Positions 26,107 to 35,394 are shown, counted from the stretch's first letter. The stretch is 64,000 nt of DNA from Actinomycetes bacterium (GCA_024228575.1 JAAETH010000426.1:29979-93978); one strand, 5' to 3'. Numbers and translations are program-made. The notes: generated by a model not told the origin, from the letters alone.

Positions 26107-27546
26107 ATGACCCCAGAAGTTGCGTACTCGTCGGCAATCGAACAGGCGGCGGCGGTGGCTGCTCGGGAAGTGAGCAGTCGAGAGCTGGTACTTGCCGCCG
26201 CCTCTCGGATCGCCGAGATGGACACCGATGTCAATTCGGTTGTCCGCGTCGACATCGATGCAGCACTCGCAGCCGCCGCAGAGGCCGACTCTGCGGTGGC
26301 GGCAGGTCAAGATCTCGGTCCACTTCACGGCGTTCCGCTCACCATCAAGGACTCGTTCCAGACCAAGGGCCTCATCACCACATCAGGGGCACCAGAACTC
26401 GCCGACTTCGTGCCAGAGGTCGACGCCGACCCGGTGGCCAGGTACAGGTCGGCTGGAGCCGTCGTTCTCGGGAAGACAAATCTGCCCATCTGGGCCGGCG
26501 ATGTTCAGAGCTTCAACGATGTCTACGGTACGACGTCGAACCCCTACGACCTGCGGCGGTCTCCAGGTGGATCGTCCGGTGGGTCAGCCGCAGCGTTGGC
26601 CGCCGGGCTCACGCCACTCGAGATCGGATCCGACATCGGCGGCTCGATCCGCAACCCCGCGGGAATGACCGGGGTGGTCGGCCACAAGCCGTCGTACGGG
26701 CTCTGCAGTGCCAGAGGCCAGATACCGGGAATGCCTGGGACCCTGACCCAGGCCGACATCGCTGTCGTTGGCCCGATGGCTCGCACCGTCGACGACGTCG
26801 AACTCGGGCTCGACCTGTTGACCGGTCCCGACGACTGGCACGCGACCGCTTGGTCGGCCGAACTTCCGCCGGCCCGCACGACCGATCCGAAGAAGCTGAG
26901 AGTCGGCGCCTGGCTCGACGATCCGGGTTGTCCGGTATCGGCCGAGGTGGTTGCCCTGCTCGAGACTGCCGTTCGCTCCCTGGACGAATTGGGAGCCGCC
27001 GTGGATGTGGACACGCGACCCACCCTGACGTTCGAGAAGTCCGTCAGGACTTTCGACGAGCTCATCGGAGCAGCATTGTCCGGAGGGTGGAGCCTCAGCG
27101 AACTCGAGGAGATGGCCCAGCGTGACCACACTCAGGGAGGACTCGGAGTTGCTCACGCCGCCCAGCGACACCGCTCGTGGCTCGCGTCGAACGAGCGTCG
27201 GCTGCAACTGAGGAAGCGGTGGCGCGAGTTCTTCACCGAACACGATGTGATGATCATGCCGGTGTCGCCCCGACCGGCGATCGAACACGACCACTCGATG
27301 CCCTTGACCAAACGCACCATCGACGTCGATGGTGAGGCGAGGCCATACACCGATCTGATGGCGTGGATGGGCCTGACCGGTGTCGTCTATTTGCCGGCGA
27401 CCGTCGTGCCGGTGGGGCTCACCGCCGATGGGTTGCCGGTGGGCGCCCAGATCGTCGGGCCCTTCCTCGAGGATCGGACCCCCATTGCAGTAGCCCGCAT
27501 GCTCGAGCAAACACTCGGCGGGTTCAGACGCCCACAGGGTTTCTGA
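26107..27546 (+). CDS. Amidase (amidase signature family)
   Basis: A 479-residue amidase-signature hydrolase of the GatA/acetamidase group, converting amides to acids and ammonia. The Ser-cisSer-Lys triad is visible: Lys in LTIKDSFQTKG, the cis-Ser in SPGGSSGGSAAALAAG, and the nucleophile in GSDIGGSIRNPAG. The C-terminus has the family's LTGVVYLPATVVPVGLTADG segment. GatB and GatC genes are not adjacent, and the N-terminal start is typical of general amidases, so a tRNA role is unlikely. Start ATG 26107; ATG 26068 is in frame. Confidence 0.93.
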   Translation: MTPEVAYSSAIEQAAAVAAREVSSRELVLAAASRIAEMDTDVNSVVRVDIDAALAAAAEADSAVAAGQDLGPLHGVPLTIKDSFQTKGLITTSGAPELADFVPEVDADPVARYRSAGAVVLGKTNLPIWAGDVQSFNDVYGTTSNPYDLRRSPGGSSGGSAAALAAGLTPLEIGSDIGGSIRNPAGMTGVVGHKPSYGLCSARGQIPGMPGTLTQADIAVVGPMARTVDDVELGLDLLTGPDDWHATAWSAELPPARTTDPKKLRVGAWLDDPGCPVSAEVVALLETAVRSLDELGAAVDVDTRPTLTFEKSVRTFDELIGAALSGGWSLSELEEMAQRDHTQGGLGVAHAAQRHRSWLASNERRLQLRKRWREFFTEHDVMIMPVSPRPAIEHDHSMPLTKRTIDVDGEARPYTDLMAWMGLTGVVYLPATVVPVGLTADGLPVGAQIVGPFLEDRTPIAVARMLEQTLGGFRRPQGF

Positions 27547-27572
27547 ACAAGCTCAGATCAGCTTGAGTTCAG
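27543..27572. terminator. Bidirectional hairpin between amidase and mrp
   Basis: CTGAACAAGCT pairs with AGCTT-GA-GTTCAG around a six-base loop CAGATC, giving 11 base pairs with a two-base bulge. It covers both stop codons of the convergent amidase and mrp genes, a good candidate for a shared terminator. Confidence 0.55.
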
Positions 27573-28692
27573 GGTGGTATCTACGTGTGGACTGAAGTTC
27601 CTCGTCGATGACCCTGGCCATCTCGACAAAGGTCATCGCTGCCTCACTGTCGGGATCAACAACCGTGACCGGCGCACCCGTGTCGCCGCCCTCGCGCAGC
27701 TCGGTGACGAGCGGGATACGTCCGACCAGAGGAACGTCGAGCCGTTCGGCCAAGTCCTGGCCACCACCGGCACCGAAGATCTCGTAGCGCTTGCCGTCGT
27801 CGCCCGTGAACCAACTCATGTTTTCGATGACACCGCGCACCAACAGGTTCACCTTCTCGGCCATGAATGCCGCCCGCTGAGCAACCTTTTGGGCCGCCGG
27901 TTGCGGGGTCGTGACAACGAGCACCTCGGCCCGAGGAAGGAACTTCGAGATCGACAACGAGATGTCGCCCGTCCCAGGCGGAAGATCGATGAGCAGATAG
28001 TCGGGTTCATCCCAGAACACATCTGTCAGGAACTGCTCGAGAGCCTTGTGGAGCATGGGTCCCCGCCAGATGACCGGCTGATCCTCGTTGGCGAAGAACC
28101 CCATCGAGATACACCTCACACCGTTGGCCTCTGCGGGCACCAACATCTGATCGATGGCGACCGGTGGATGCTCGACACCCAACATTCGCGGGATCGAGAA
28201 CCCCCAGACATCTGCATCGATGACCGCTGTGCGCTTTCCGGCGGCGGCCAGGGCGACGGCGAGATTTGTTGTCACCGACGACTTGCCCACACCACCCTTG
28301 CCCGAAGCGATGAGCAGGATCCGGGTCTTCGAACCGGGGTCGGAGAAGGGAATCTCGCGCCCCTCGGCGTGGCCGTGACCCACATGTGATCCCGCAGTCG
28401 CCGCAGGATCGCCGATGAGTTGGATCCGAAGTGCCCGCTGCTCGTCTTCGGAAAACACGGAGAACTCGACGTCGACACCCGCCAGGCCAATGGACTGACC
28501 TGCCGAGTTCAGCAATGCTGCGAGCTCGGAGCGGTTCGGGTAGTCCTCGGCCGGGACAGCGACGAGGCAGTGGCCACGATCGCCGGCGACGGTGCCAGAC
28601 CTGAACATTGCGAGTCGACCTATTTCGCGGCCGAGCATTGGATCGGTCACCGCTACTAGAGCGTCGATCAGATCCGATTCGCTGACGGGCAT
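27553..28692 (-). CDS. mrp: Mrp/ApbC-type P-loop ATPase
   Basis: A 379-residue protein of the iron-sulfur carrier ATPase family. An N-terminal MIP18/DUF59 domain (SDLIDALVAVTDPMLGREIG, about 5-95) is followed by a deviant Walker A LIASGKGGVGKSSVTTN and switch regions (DADVWGFSIPRML, LIDLPPGTGDI). The region that holds CPxC in scaffold members reads NMSWFTGDDGKRYEIFGAGG, so the cysteines are missing. ATG 28692 follows AGGAG at five to six bases. It diverges from a SufR-like regulator gene, a suggestive pairing. Confidence 0.9.
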   Translation of the reverse strand: MPVSESDLIDALVAVTDPMLGREIGRLAMFRSGTVAGDRGHCLVAVPAEDYPNRSELAALLNSAGQSIGLAGVDVEFSVFSEDEQRALRIQLIGDPAATAGSHVGHGHAEGREIPFSDPGSKTRILLIASGKGGVGKSSVTTNLAVALAAAGKRTAVIDADVWGFSIPRMLGVEHPPVAIDQMLVPAEANGVRCISMGFFANEDQPVIWRGPMLHKALEQFLTDVFWDEPDYLLIDLPPGTGDISLSISKFLPRAEVLVVTTPQPAAQKVAQRAAFMAEKVNLLVRGVIENMSWFTGDDGKRYEIFGAGGGQDLAERLDVPLVGRIPLVTELREGGDTGAPVTVVDPDSEAAMTFVEMARVIDEELQSTRRYHPELKLI

Positions 28693-28765
28693 CGGTTCTC
28701 CTGAGACGTGTCGTGGGTCGAGCTGGGCGCTCGGGCCCAATAGGCCCGTAGAATCTACTTCCGTG

Positions 28766-29515
28766 ATGCCAAGTCCCAACCCTGCCTCACCGCTCGCGGC
28801 CGGATCTTCGAGCGACTCACCCCTGACCCCCGAAGAATTCAACGCCGCCGTCACGTCCATCACGTCTGCGTTCGGCGACCCGACAAGACGCGACATCTAC
28901 CTGAGGGTTCGCGAGTCCGAGGCCGGCATGACCGCGGGCGAGGTCGCCGGCGCGGTCGACCTCCACGCCAACGTCGCTCGACATCACCTCGAGAAACTCG
29001 TCTCGGCCGGGCACCTCACCGTCGAGACAGCCCCCTCGTCCGGGAGCGCAGGACGCCCGTCGAAGCAATACACCGCAGCCCAGACCGGAATCCGCCTCGC
29101 CTTCCCGGTGCGGCGCGATGACCTCTTGGGGACATTGCTCGGTCGGGCCTTGACCCGCCTCCCTCGCGACGAGGCCGAAGAAATCGCCGAAGAGGTCGGC
29201 ATCGAGTACGGCACAGCACTCGCCCATTCGGTCGAGCCGGGCGACCCTCACGGCTCGCTCCAGGCGGCGGTCGCGACCGTTGCCGACGCTCTCACCTCCC
29301 ACGGATTCATGGCTCGCTCCGAAGGAGCCGCAGGCGAGCTGAGGATTGTCTCCGAGCACTGCCCGTTCGGGCACGCCGCCGTAGAACATCCCGTATTGTG
29401 TGCAATCGACCGAGGCTTGGTACGGGGCATGCTCGCCGGTCTTCACGGCGAGCACAGCCCAGAGATCGCCGGGTCGGTGCCGATGGGTGACACCGTGTGC
29501 ACCACAACCGTCTAG
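28766..29515 (+). CDS. ArsR/SufR-like transcriptional regulator with C-terminal cysteines
   Basis: A 249-residue regulator. The winged helix spans about 25-100 (FNAAVTSITSAFGDPTRRDI, LHANVARHHLEKLVSAGHL, then GRPSKQYTAA). The C-terminal sensor region contains EHCPFGHAAVEHPVLCAIDR and a last cysteine in GDTVCTTTV, an arrangement like the iron-sulfur ligands of SufR. It is divergent from mrp with a 73-base gap, so it may respond to Fe-S status and control mrp or itself. Cluster binding is inferred. Start ATG 28766 or the in-frame GTG three bases upstream. Confidence 0.82.
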   Translation: MPSPNPASPLAAGSSSDSPLTPEEFNAAVTSITSAFGDPTRRDIYLRVRESEAGMTAGEVAGAVDLHANVARHHLEKLVSAGHLTVETAPSSGSAGRPSKQYTAAQTGIRLAFPVRRDDLLGTLLGRALTRLPRDEAEEIAEEVGIEYGTALAHSVEPGDPHGSLQAAVATVADALTSHGFMARSEGAAGELRIVSEHCPFGHAAVEHPVLCAIDRGLVRGMLAGLHGEHSPEIAGSVPMGDTVCTTTV

Positions 29516-29548
29516 CAACCACTTGACCCGAGGGACGATCATCAAACG

Positions 29549-30010
29549 ATGCTGGTTCACCTGATCCGCCACGCCAACGCCGAATCACGCAAGTCCTGGA
29601 CAGAGCCCGACTCCGCTCGTCCACTTTCGCCCAAAGGGATTTCCCAGGCCGAGGTCATCGCAAGGTTCGATGTTGGCGACGCAACCATCCACACCAGTCC
29701 AGCGGTCAGATGTCACTCGACGATCGAGCCGATGGCGACCCGCCTCGGCGTCAAGGTTCACATCGACTCACGACTTGCCGAAGGAGCCGATCCTCAGGCG
29801 GTGGTCACATGGATCTGCGAGGGTGAACACGAAACCGATCTGGTCCTGTGCGCCCATGGAGACGTCCTGCCCCAGGTTCTGCGACTCATGGCCTTGCGGG
29901 GCATGACCCTCGACGGTCCGGGAACCGTCGGCAAGGGATCGATCTGGACCTGCAAGGTCGAAGGTGGACACCCGGCCCACGCCTCGTATCGTCCTCCCCC
30001 CGCCGTTTGA
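29549..30010 (+). CDS. SixA-like histidine phosphatase
   Basis: A 153-residue single-domain histidine phosphatase. The catalytic RHG-type motif appears as LIRHANAESRKSW, the second arm has TSPAVRCHSTIEPMA and the late His is in VLCAHGDVLPQVLR. SixA proteins dephosphorylate phosphohistidine on Hpt domains or phosphotransferase proteins; in actinobacteria many small members have unknown substrates. It follows the SufR-like gene by 33 bases in the same direction. Confidence 0.88.
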   Translation: MLVHLIRHANAESRKSWTEPDSARPLSPKGISQAEVIARFDVGDATIHTSPAVRCHSTIEPMATRLGVKVHIDSRLAEGADPQAVVTWICEGEHETDLVLCAHGDVLPQVLRLMALRGMTLDGPGTVGKGSIWTCKVEGGHPAHASYRPPPAV

Positions 30011-30037
30011 GTGACCCTCGGAAGAGGTTCGAACAGG

Positions 30038-30871
30038 TCAGGAATCGAGCAGTGCCACCAAATCGGTGATCAGGCCTTCCACGACCGACTTCATGGCCTC
30101 TGGCGGGTTCCGATCCAGGACACCCTCGTAATAGGAGATGGCCGCTTCGGGGTCGTCCTCGATATCTACCGCCGCCGAAGCTCGCAACATGTGGGCCTCG
30201 AACGTCAGGGGGTCCTGGGCGATGGCGCGGTCGAGCAGCTCTATCCCCTGCTGTTGGATCTGCGGCTCGTCGGGGATGCTGACGAACAGCCGACCCTTCT
30301 GCACCAGCGCATCGAAATGGTCTGGTTCGCCGGTGAGAGCCTGTTCGTACAGCTGGAGTGCGCCGACGGCGTCGCCCGCCTGGAAGAGCACACGACCCTT
30401 CAACACCAGTGCGTCGGGATCATCGGGTGACAGGGCGAGAGCCTCATCGACGCTTTCGACAGCCTCGGCGATGAGGCCCTGCGAGAGTTCGTTCTCCGCT
30501 TGGACGAGATAGTCGCGTGAACTGAGCGCAATGTCGCCCGTTGCCCCACCCGACCCCCTGACCCCGGCGAAGGAGGCCACGACAAGTCCGAGACCCGCGG
30601 CGGCTGCAACGACAACGCCGATGATGACAACGGTCCTGGTATTGAGTCGCGACGTCGAGTTGTGACGCGGTGTGGGATCGACGTCGTCGAGGCGACGCAG
30701 GACGCGGGCGGTACGCCGGGTCAGATCGTCGCTGAGGGTGGCATGGTCGACCTCGTCGATCAGGCCGCGTGCAAGTTCCTCATCGAGCCTGTCGAGAGCC
30801 ACCAGCAGCTCGTCGCGCTGGGCGATCAACCTCTGCCGTCGTTTGACGAGCAAGCCTCCTCCATCGCTCAT
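30038..30871 (-). CDS. ccmI: CcmI/CycH-like TPR membrane protein
   Basis: A 277-residue protein with an N-terminal charged helical segment (LVKRRQRLIAQRDELLVALD), one membrane helix (about 78-101, VVIIGVVVAAAAGLGLVV) and tetratricopeptide repeats (about 120-250: AENELSQGLIAEAVESVDEA, ALVLKGRVLFQAGDAVGALQ). It closes the cytochrome c maturation operon, its ATG overlapping the ccmH stop by four bases. CcmI holds apocytochrome c for the CcmFH haem lyase. The short N-terminal part differs from classic CcmI, so the name rests on position and architecture. Confidence 0.8.
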   Translation of the reverse strand: MSDGGGLLVKRRQRLIAQRDELLVALDRLDEELARGLIDEVDHATLSDDLTRRTARVLRRLDDVDPTPRHNSTSRLNTRTVVIIGVVVAAAAGLGLVVASFAGVRGSGGATGDIALSSRDYLVQAENELSQGLIAEAVESVDEALALSPDDPDALVLKGRVLFQAGDAVGALQLYEQALTGEPDHFDALVQKGRLFVSIPDEPQIQQQGIELLDRAIAQDPLTFEAHMLRASAAVDIEDDPEAAISYYEGVLDRNPPEAMKSVVEGLITDLVALLDS

Positions 30872-31335
30872 CGCGATGCCCTCGCCTCCGCAACAAGAAC
30901 ACGGTCAGCCTCCGTCGCCCGCCGATCTGCCACCGACGACCAACGGCGGAACGCAAGCACCAGCGCTGCCGCGCCGACCGCGAGCGCAACGATGGGCAGC
31001 ACCCACACCAGCCCACCGAACCCGTCACCCGGCGGAATCGCCGACAGGGCCTGACCGGGGAAGGTGTTCTCGACCACTTCTCTGACCTGGGCATCGGTAT
31101 CGCCCGCTGCGACCCGCTCGTCTATCAGAGCCCTGATCGAGGCTGCCGCAGGGACGTTCGACTCGACCACTGTCTGGCCGTCGCACACCGGGCAGAGCGT
31201 CGTCTCCTTGAGCGCCTGGGCTCGCTCGGACAACGTCGGCGGACTCGAGTCGGCCCTGGCGAGTCCGACACCCATGACCACCACAACAGCTAACAAGACG
31301 CCCATCCAGGCACGATTTCGGGCGGTTGGGCTCAC
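30868..31335 (-). CDS. ccmH: Cytochrome c maturation protein CcmH (CycL)
   Basis: A 155-residue membrane-anchored thiol-redox subunit of the haem lyase. It starts at GTG 31335, overlapping the ccmG stop (GTGA), and has a signal/anchor helix (WMGVLLAVVVVMGVGLARA), the redox motif C48-P-V-C51 in TTLCPVCDGQTVVESN, and a second membrane helix (LVWVLPIVALAVGAAALVL). It reduces apocytochrome cysteines before haem attachment. A longer frame upstream overlaps ccmG antisense-like and is ignored. Confidence 0.93.
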   Translation of the reverse strand: MSPTARNRAWMGVLLAVVVVMGVGLARADSSPPTLSERAQALKETTLCPVCDGQTVVESNVPAAASIRALIDERVAAGDTDAQVREVVENTFPGQALSAIPPGDGFGGLVWVLPIVALAVGAAALVLAFRRWSSVADRRATEADRVLVAEARASR

Positions 31336-31898
31336 GACAGTGCCTGGATTATCTCGTCGGCGGAGTCGGCGGTGAAGTCGGTCGTCCAATGGCCGGCAAC
31401 CAGACCCGACGGCGACACCAGGAAGGTTTCGGGAACCTGGGGGACCGAGAACCGTGCAGGGGCCGAATCGGCGTCGATGATGACCGGCCAGTCGCCCCCG
31501 CGAAGATCGAAGAAGGCCCGGCCGTTCTCGGGGGTGTCGCCCATCAGCACCGACACGACCACCGCAGAACCGTCGTCGTGTCGTTCGGAGAAGTCGACCA
31601 ACTCGGGGTGCTCCACCTCGCAGGGGACACACCAGCTGGCGAAGAAGTTGACGAGCACCCACCGACCGCGGGCCGCATCGATGTCGAACGATCCACCGTC
31701 GAGGGTTGTGCCCTCGAGTTCGGGAACGGCCCGCCCGAGAAGTCTTGAAACACCCGATCCTGCCTCGTCGTCTCGGGTCGCCAACAAGGCGATGAACCCG
31801 ACCAACACAAGGCCCACGATGACCGTGCCGACCTTTGCCCACAGAGGCGAGCCCGTGGTTTCGGAGTCGTCTGCGCTGCGATCGACTTCGCCGCTCAC
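31332..31898 (-). CDS. ccmG: Thiol:disulfide interchange protein CcmG (DsbE)
   Basis: A 188-residue membrane-anchored thioredoxin-fold protein that keeps apocytochrome c thiols reduced outside the membrane. It has an N-terminal anchor (VGTVIVGLVLVGFIALLA, about 23-40) and the active site C90-V-P-C93 in NFFASWCVPCEVEHPEL, with the cis-Pro loop in VPQVPETFLVSPSG. It starts at GTG 31898, overlapping the ccmF stop by four bases, between ccmF and ccmH in transcription order. Confidence 0.95.
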   Translation of the reverse strand: MSGEVDRSADDSETTGSPLWAKVGTVIVGLVLVGFIALLATRDDEAGSGVSRLLGRAVPELEGTTLDGGSFDIDAARGRWVLVNFFASWCVPCEVEHPELVDFSERHDDGSAVVVSVLMGDTPENGRAFFDLRGGDWPVIIDADSAPARFSVPQVPETFLVSPSGLVAGHWTTDFTADSADEIIQALS

Positions 31899-33877
31899 GC
31901 TGATGCCCCTGTGAACTCGCCCCCGGTGGTGACACTCTTGTCGGGCCGATTCTCCGACGACGCGATCGGGTCGGGTTTCGATCGCCTGCCTGAGGGTGTG
32001 AGCGCAAGTGCCGTACCGAGGGCCATGATCAGACCGCCCGCCCAGATCCACCCTATGAGTGGCCGGACGATGACCCTGATGAGGGCTGAGTCGCCTGAAT
32101 CGGACACATCGAGGACCACCAGATAGACATCGTCGCTCCAGCCGGTGGCCACCGAAGGTGTCCCGACCGCCATCGCATAGTTGATGTAGGTGGTGAGCGC
32201 CGGACGGTGGATCTCGTCACCGTCGACAACCAGGCTGACCTCGGTCACGGGATTCCCGCCGTCGATCCGGTCGATCCGGTCGATCAGCTCGATCTTGTGT
32301 CCCGCCACCGATGCCGATTCCCCAGGAGAGAGGCTGGCCTCGACCTCGGAGGTGTGACTCTGGCTGGCCACGAAACCGAGAGCCAACACGGCGAGCCCGA
32401 TGTGGGCGACCATACCCCCGCTCGCCCGGCCGGTGAGGCCCGCCATTCCGCGGCGACGGACCGCTGCAAGCAGCTGTTGACCCGCGGAGCCGAGCACCAT
32501 GCCTGCGAGGAAGTAGGCGAACATCTCGGCGATGCTGTCGGCACCCGCTGCCACCGAGACCACCAAGACGACCACCCCGGTGACAGCGGGCATGAGGGCT
32601 CGTTCGCTCAGCACGTCCGGGGTCGTCGAGCGCCACGACAACAGGGGCGAAATTGCCATGAGGAACAACAGGGCCAGCCCGATCGGAGCGGTGAGGCGAT
32701 CGAAGTAGGGCGAACCCACCGAGAGCTGGTCTCCGTTGAGCGCCTCGACCAACAAGGGGAACATCGTTCCCAACATGACGACAAATGCAAACCCGGCAAA
32801 CAACAGATTGTTGCCGAGGAAGCTGCCTTCGCGAGAAACCGGTGAATCGATGGCACCCGTGGAACGCAGGATGTCGACCCGCCAGAAGATCAGGGCGATC
32901 GACACACCAACAACAACTCCGAAGAGACCGAGCAACATCGGGCCTACCTCGGACTCCGAGAACTCGTGGACCGACTCGAGCACTCCGGAGCGGGTCACGA
33001 ACGTTCCGAGGATCGTCAACGCAAACGTCGAAACGATCAACGACAGGTTCCAGACCCGCAACATCCCCCTGCGTTCCTGGACCACGACCGAGTGGATGAA
33101 CGCTGTCGACGTGAGCCAGGGTAGGAGCGACACGTTCTCGACGGGATCCCACGCCCAGTAGCCGCCCCATCCCAGCACCTCGTATGACCACCACGCGCCG
33201 AGCACGATGCCGAGGGTCAAGAAGCCCCACGCAGCAACCGTCCAAACCCGGGTCTCGATCAGCCACCCCTCGCCCAGACGGCCGGTGGCCAGCGCTCCGA
33301 TGGCAAACGCGAACGGGACCGTGAACCCGACATATCCGAGGTACAACATGACCGGATGGATGGCCATGAGTGGGTGATTCTGGAGCAGTGGGTTGGGCCC
33401 CAGGCCATCGAGGGGAGGGTTGGCCTGTGTGCCAAACGGGCTGGCCACGTCGAGCATCAACCCGAAAAAGAAGGCAGCGACGACAAAGAGGGTGAGCATG
33501 GCAAACCCGAGCAGGCGATCGTCGAGCCGCTTGGAGAACCACCATGCAACGGCTGCGATATAACCACAGAGCACAAAGGTCCAGAGGATGATCGAACCTT
33601 CGAGCGACGCCCACAATGCGGCGATCTTGTAGAGCAGGGGCAACGAGCGGGTGCTGTTCCTGGCCACATAGTTCATCGAGAAGTCGTCGGCGAGGAGCGC
33701 GTACTCCATCGCCACCGTCGCTCCCGTGGCTGCGAGGAGAGTCCAGATCGACCACTTGCCCGACATCGAGACCAGCTCGCTGCGATCGGTGGCGAGCCCA
33801 ATGGATATGGAGATCGCGGCGAGTGCGGCCGACACGAACCCAAAGACCACGAACAATGAACCCAGAGATGCTGCCAC
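31895..33877 (-). CDS. ccmF: Haem lyase subunit CcmF
   Basis: A 660-residue polytopic membrane protein that joins haem to apocytochrome c. The WWD haem-handling motif is GWGGYWAWDPVEN, and the NHPLMAIHPVMLYLGYVGF stretch holds conserved histidines. About 13-15 membrane helices are followed by a C-terminal external region. GTG 33877 is chosen because it lies just after the ccmE stop and gives the family-like start AASLGSLFVVFGF; an ATG at 33904 would overlap ccmE by 25 bases. Confidence 0.95.
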   Translation of the reverse strand: MAASLGSLFVVFGFVSAALAAISISIGLATDRSELVSMSGKWSIWTLLAATGATVAMEYALLADDFSMNYVARNSTRSLPLLYKIAALWASLEGSIILWTFVLCGYIAAVAWWFSKRLDDRLLGFAMLTLFVVAAFFFGLMLDVASPFGTQANPPLDGLGPNPLLQNHPLMAIHPVMLYLGYVGFTVPFAFAIGALATGRLGEGWLIETRVWTVAAWGFLTLGIVLGAWWSYEVLGWGGYWAWDPVENVSLLPWLTSTAFIHSVVVQERRGMLRVWNLSLIVSTFALTILGTFVTRSGVLESVHEFSESEVGPMLLGLFGVVVGVSIALIFWRVDILRSTGAIDSPVSREGSFLGNNLLFAGFAFVVMLGTMFPLLVEALNGDQLSVGSPYFDRLTAPIGLALLFLMAISPLLSWRSTTPDVLSERALMPAVTGVVVLVVSVAAGADSIAEMFAYFLAGMVLGSAGQQLLAAVRRRGMAGLTGRASGGMVAHIGLAVLALGFVASQSHTSEVEASLSPGESASVAGHKIELIDRIDRIDGGNPVTEVSLVVDGDEIHRPALTTYINYAMAVGTPSVATGWSDDVYLVVLDVSDSGDSALIRVIVRPLIGWIWAGGLIMALGTALALTPSGRRSKPDPIASSENRPDKSVTTGGEFTGASA

Positions 33878-33879
33878 GA

Positions 33880-34446
33880 TTAGGAGTCCGCCGCGATACC
33901 GCACTCGGCGAAGTAGTCGGCGGGCACAACAACCTCGACACGTTCGGAGTTCTCGGCCGCGTACTCGTTGGTGTGTTTCACGATCATGCGATCGCTGACG
34001 AACTGGTGATCGTCAGTTCCGGTTGGAAGCTCGACATCGCGTTCCTCCCAGCTGCCTTCGAGAACCACGGGAATCCACGGCTTCTCGAACAACTCGGGCG
34101 GATCTCCGACGTGTCGCACCGAGGCGAAGGCACACTCGTGCTCGATCTCGAATACGACCGAGTCGCCGACAAACTCGACGGTGTCGGGTATGACACGTCC
34201 TTGCAGTCTGAACCGCCGATCGCCGAGTTCGTCGCGCTCGGCCACAGCCTCGTCGACGTTGCGAAAGAACAGGGTGGCGTCGCGCAGGAATTGGACGACC
34301 AGGAAACCCAGAGCGACGACGACCAGGACCCCGACCACACCTACCCAGCGGCTACGACCCTTCCGGAGTTCGCGACGGATCGACTCGGCGTCGTCGAGTT
34401 CGGTGCGTGGACTGAGGTCGAGATCTGAGCTCTCGTCGGATTCCAT
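33880..34446 (-). CDS. ccmE: Haem chaperone CcmE
   Basis: A 188-residue periplasm-facing haem chaperone. One membrane anchor (VGVVGVLVVVALGFLVVQFL, about 35-54) precedes an OB-fold domain. The haem-attachment motif is preserved as H158-x-x-x-Y162 in MIVKHTNEYAAEN, the His form rather than the Cys variant. It accepts haem from CcmC and passes it to CcmF. ATG 34446 overlaps the ccmD stop by four bases. The last 25 residues may be divergent. Confidence 0.92.
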   Translation of the reverse strand: MESDESSDLDLSPRTELDDAESIRRELRKGRSRWVGVVGVLVVVALGFLVVQFLRDATLFFRNVDEAVAERDELGDRRFRLQGRVIPDTVEFVGDSVVFEIEHECAFASVRHVGDPPELFEKPWIPVVLEGSWEERDVELPTGTDDHQFVSDRMIVKHTNEYAAENSERVEVVVPADYFAECGIAADS

Positions 34447-34607
34447 CAAGGGTCCTCGCGAGACTGCCCGCTCTGTGGTTCCTCGCCTTCGGCCAGGCCC
34501 AGCTCGCGGGCCAACCTGCGCCCCCTGGCGACGATGGCAGCGCCGTAGCCAAGGACGGTCGCAAAGACGATTGCGTAGCCGGCGATGATCATGCCCGCGT
34601 GGTCCAT
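34446..34607 (-). CDS. ccmD: CcmD-like small haem exporter protein
   Basis: A 53-residue single-helix membrane protein (MIIAGYAIVFATVLGYGAAI, then a basic RGRRLARELG tail), exactly where ccmD is expected between ccmC and ccmE. It overlaps both neighbours through ATGA junctions (start at 34607 over the ccmC stop, stop at 34446 over the ccmE start). CcmD helps release holo-CcmE from CcmABC. Sequence conservation of CcmD is always low; position is the main evidence. Confidence 0.85.
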   Translation of the reverse strand: MDHAGMIIAGYAIVFATVLGYGAAIVARGRRLARELGLAEGEEPQSGQSREDP

Positions 34608-35392
34608 CAGTCGACTCCTGCTTCGGCACGGCGGGCGGCGATGGCGAGTTCGAGGCCCTCGTCGTCGCGGATCTCTTCGAGACGGATTACGCGGTAGCGG
34701 TGTGCGACGAGCCATATGCCTGTCAGGACGAACGCAACGGACGAGAACAGCAGGACGGAGTACATGTTGCCGGTGATCTCTGCCTCGTCGACGCTGAGGC
34801 TGGCTTCCTGGTGGAGGGTGCGCCACCAGTCGACCGAGAAATGAACGAGCGGAAGGTTCACGCTCGAGACCAGAGCCGCTATGGCGGCGCGCTTCGAACG
34901 CACGGAGGGTTCGGTCGGCAGGCGTCGCAGGGCGAGGTAGCCGAGGAAGCTGACGAACATCATGGCGGTCATGGTCAGCCTGGCGTCCCACTGCCAATAG
35001 ACGCCCCAGGTGATTCGTCCCCACATTGCGCCGGTGATGAGGGCCAGTGCGGTAAAGACGACACCGACCTCGGCCGACGCACCGGCGACACGATCGAGGT
35101 GACGGCCACGATCCGCTCTCGATTTGCCCTTCCAGAGGAAGAGAGCACTGGCGATCGCGCACGAAATGAACGCGCCGTAGGCAACCCATATGACGGGGAC
35201 GTGAAGATAGAGGAACCGCACGGCGTCGCCGGTCACGACGTCGCGGGGCGAGACGACCAGCCCGAGAACGGCGGTGGCGACGAGCGAAACGAACGCCAAC
35301 CAGCCCAATACCGTCGTCCCGACCGAGGAAGTTGCCATGCGCGCCGACGTGCGCGGAGATACGGGCATCTCGGGTTTGGTAGCGCTGACCAC
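34607..35392 (-). CDS. ccmC: Haem exporter protein CcmC
   Basis: A 261-residue membrane protein that loads haem onto CcmE. Six or so helices are visible; the WWD motif is TWGVYWQWDARLT and conserved histidines flank it in YLHVPVIWVAYG and LPLVHFSVDWWRTLHQ. GTG 35392 lies two bases after the ccmB stop; internal ATGs at 35368 and 35338 are alternatives. The reading frame continues far upstream, but that part is antisense to ccmA/ccmB frames and not real. Confidence 0.94.
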   Translation of the reverse strand: MVSATKPEMPVSPRTSARMATSSVGTTVLGWLAFVSLVATAVLGLVVSPRDVVTGDAVRFLYLHVPVIWVAYGAFISCAIASALFLWKGKSRADRGRHLDRVAGASAEVGVVFTALALITGAMWGRITWGVYWQWDARLTMTAMMFVSFLGYLALRRLPTEPSVRSKRAAIAALVSSVNLPLVHFSVDWWRTLHQEASLSVDEAEITGNMYSVLLFSSVAFVLTGIWLVAHRYRVIRLEEIRDDEGLELAIAARRAEAGVD

Positions 35393-35394
35393 GT

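Noticed and set aside
25980..26255. Longer DUF3107 protein starting at 26255
   Set aside because: The extra part is antisense to the amidase start; the GTG at 25979 has an AGGAG site and the family-typical first residues.
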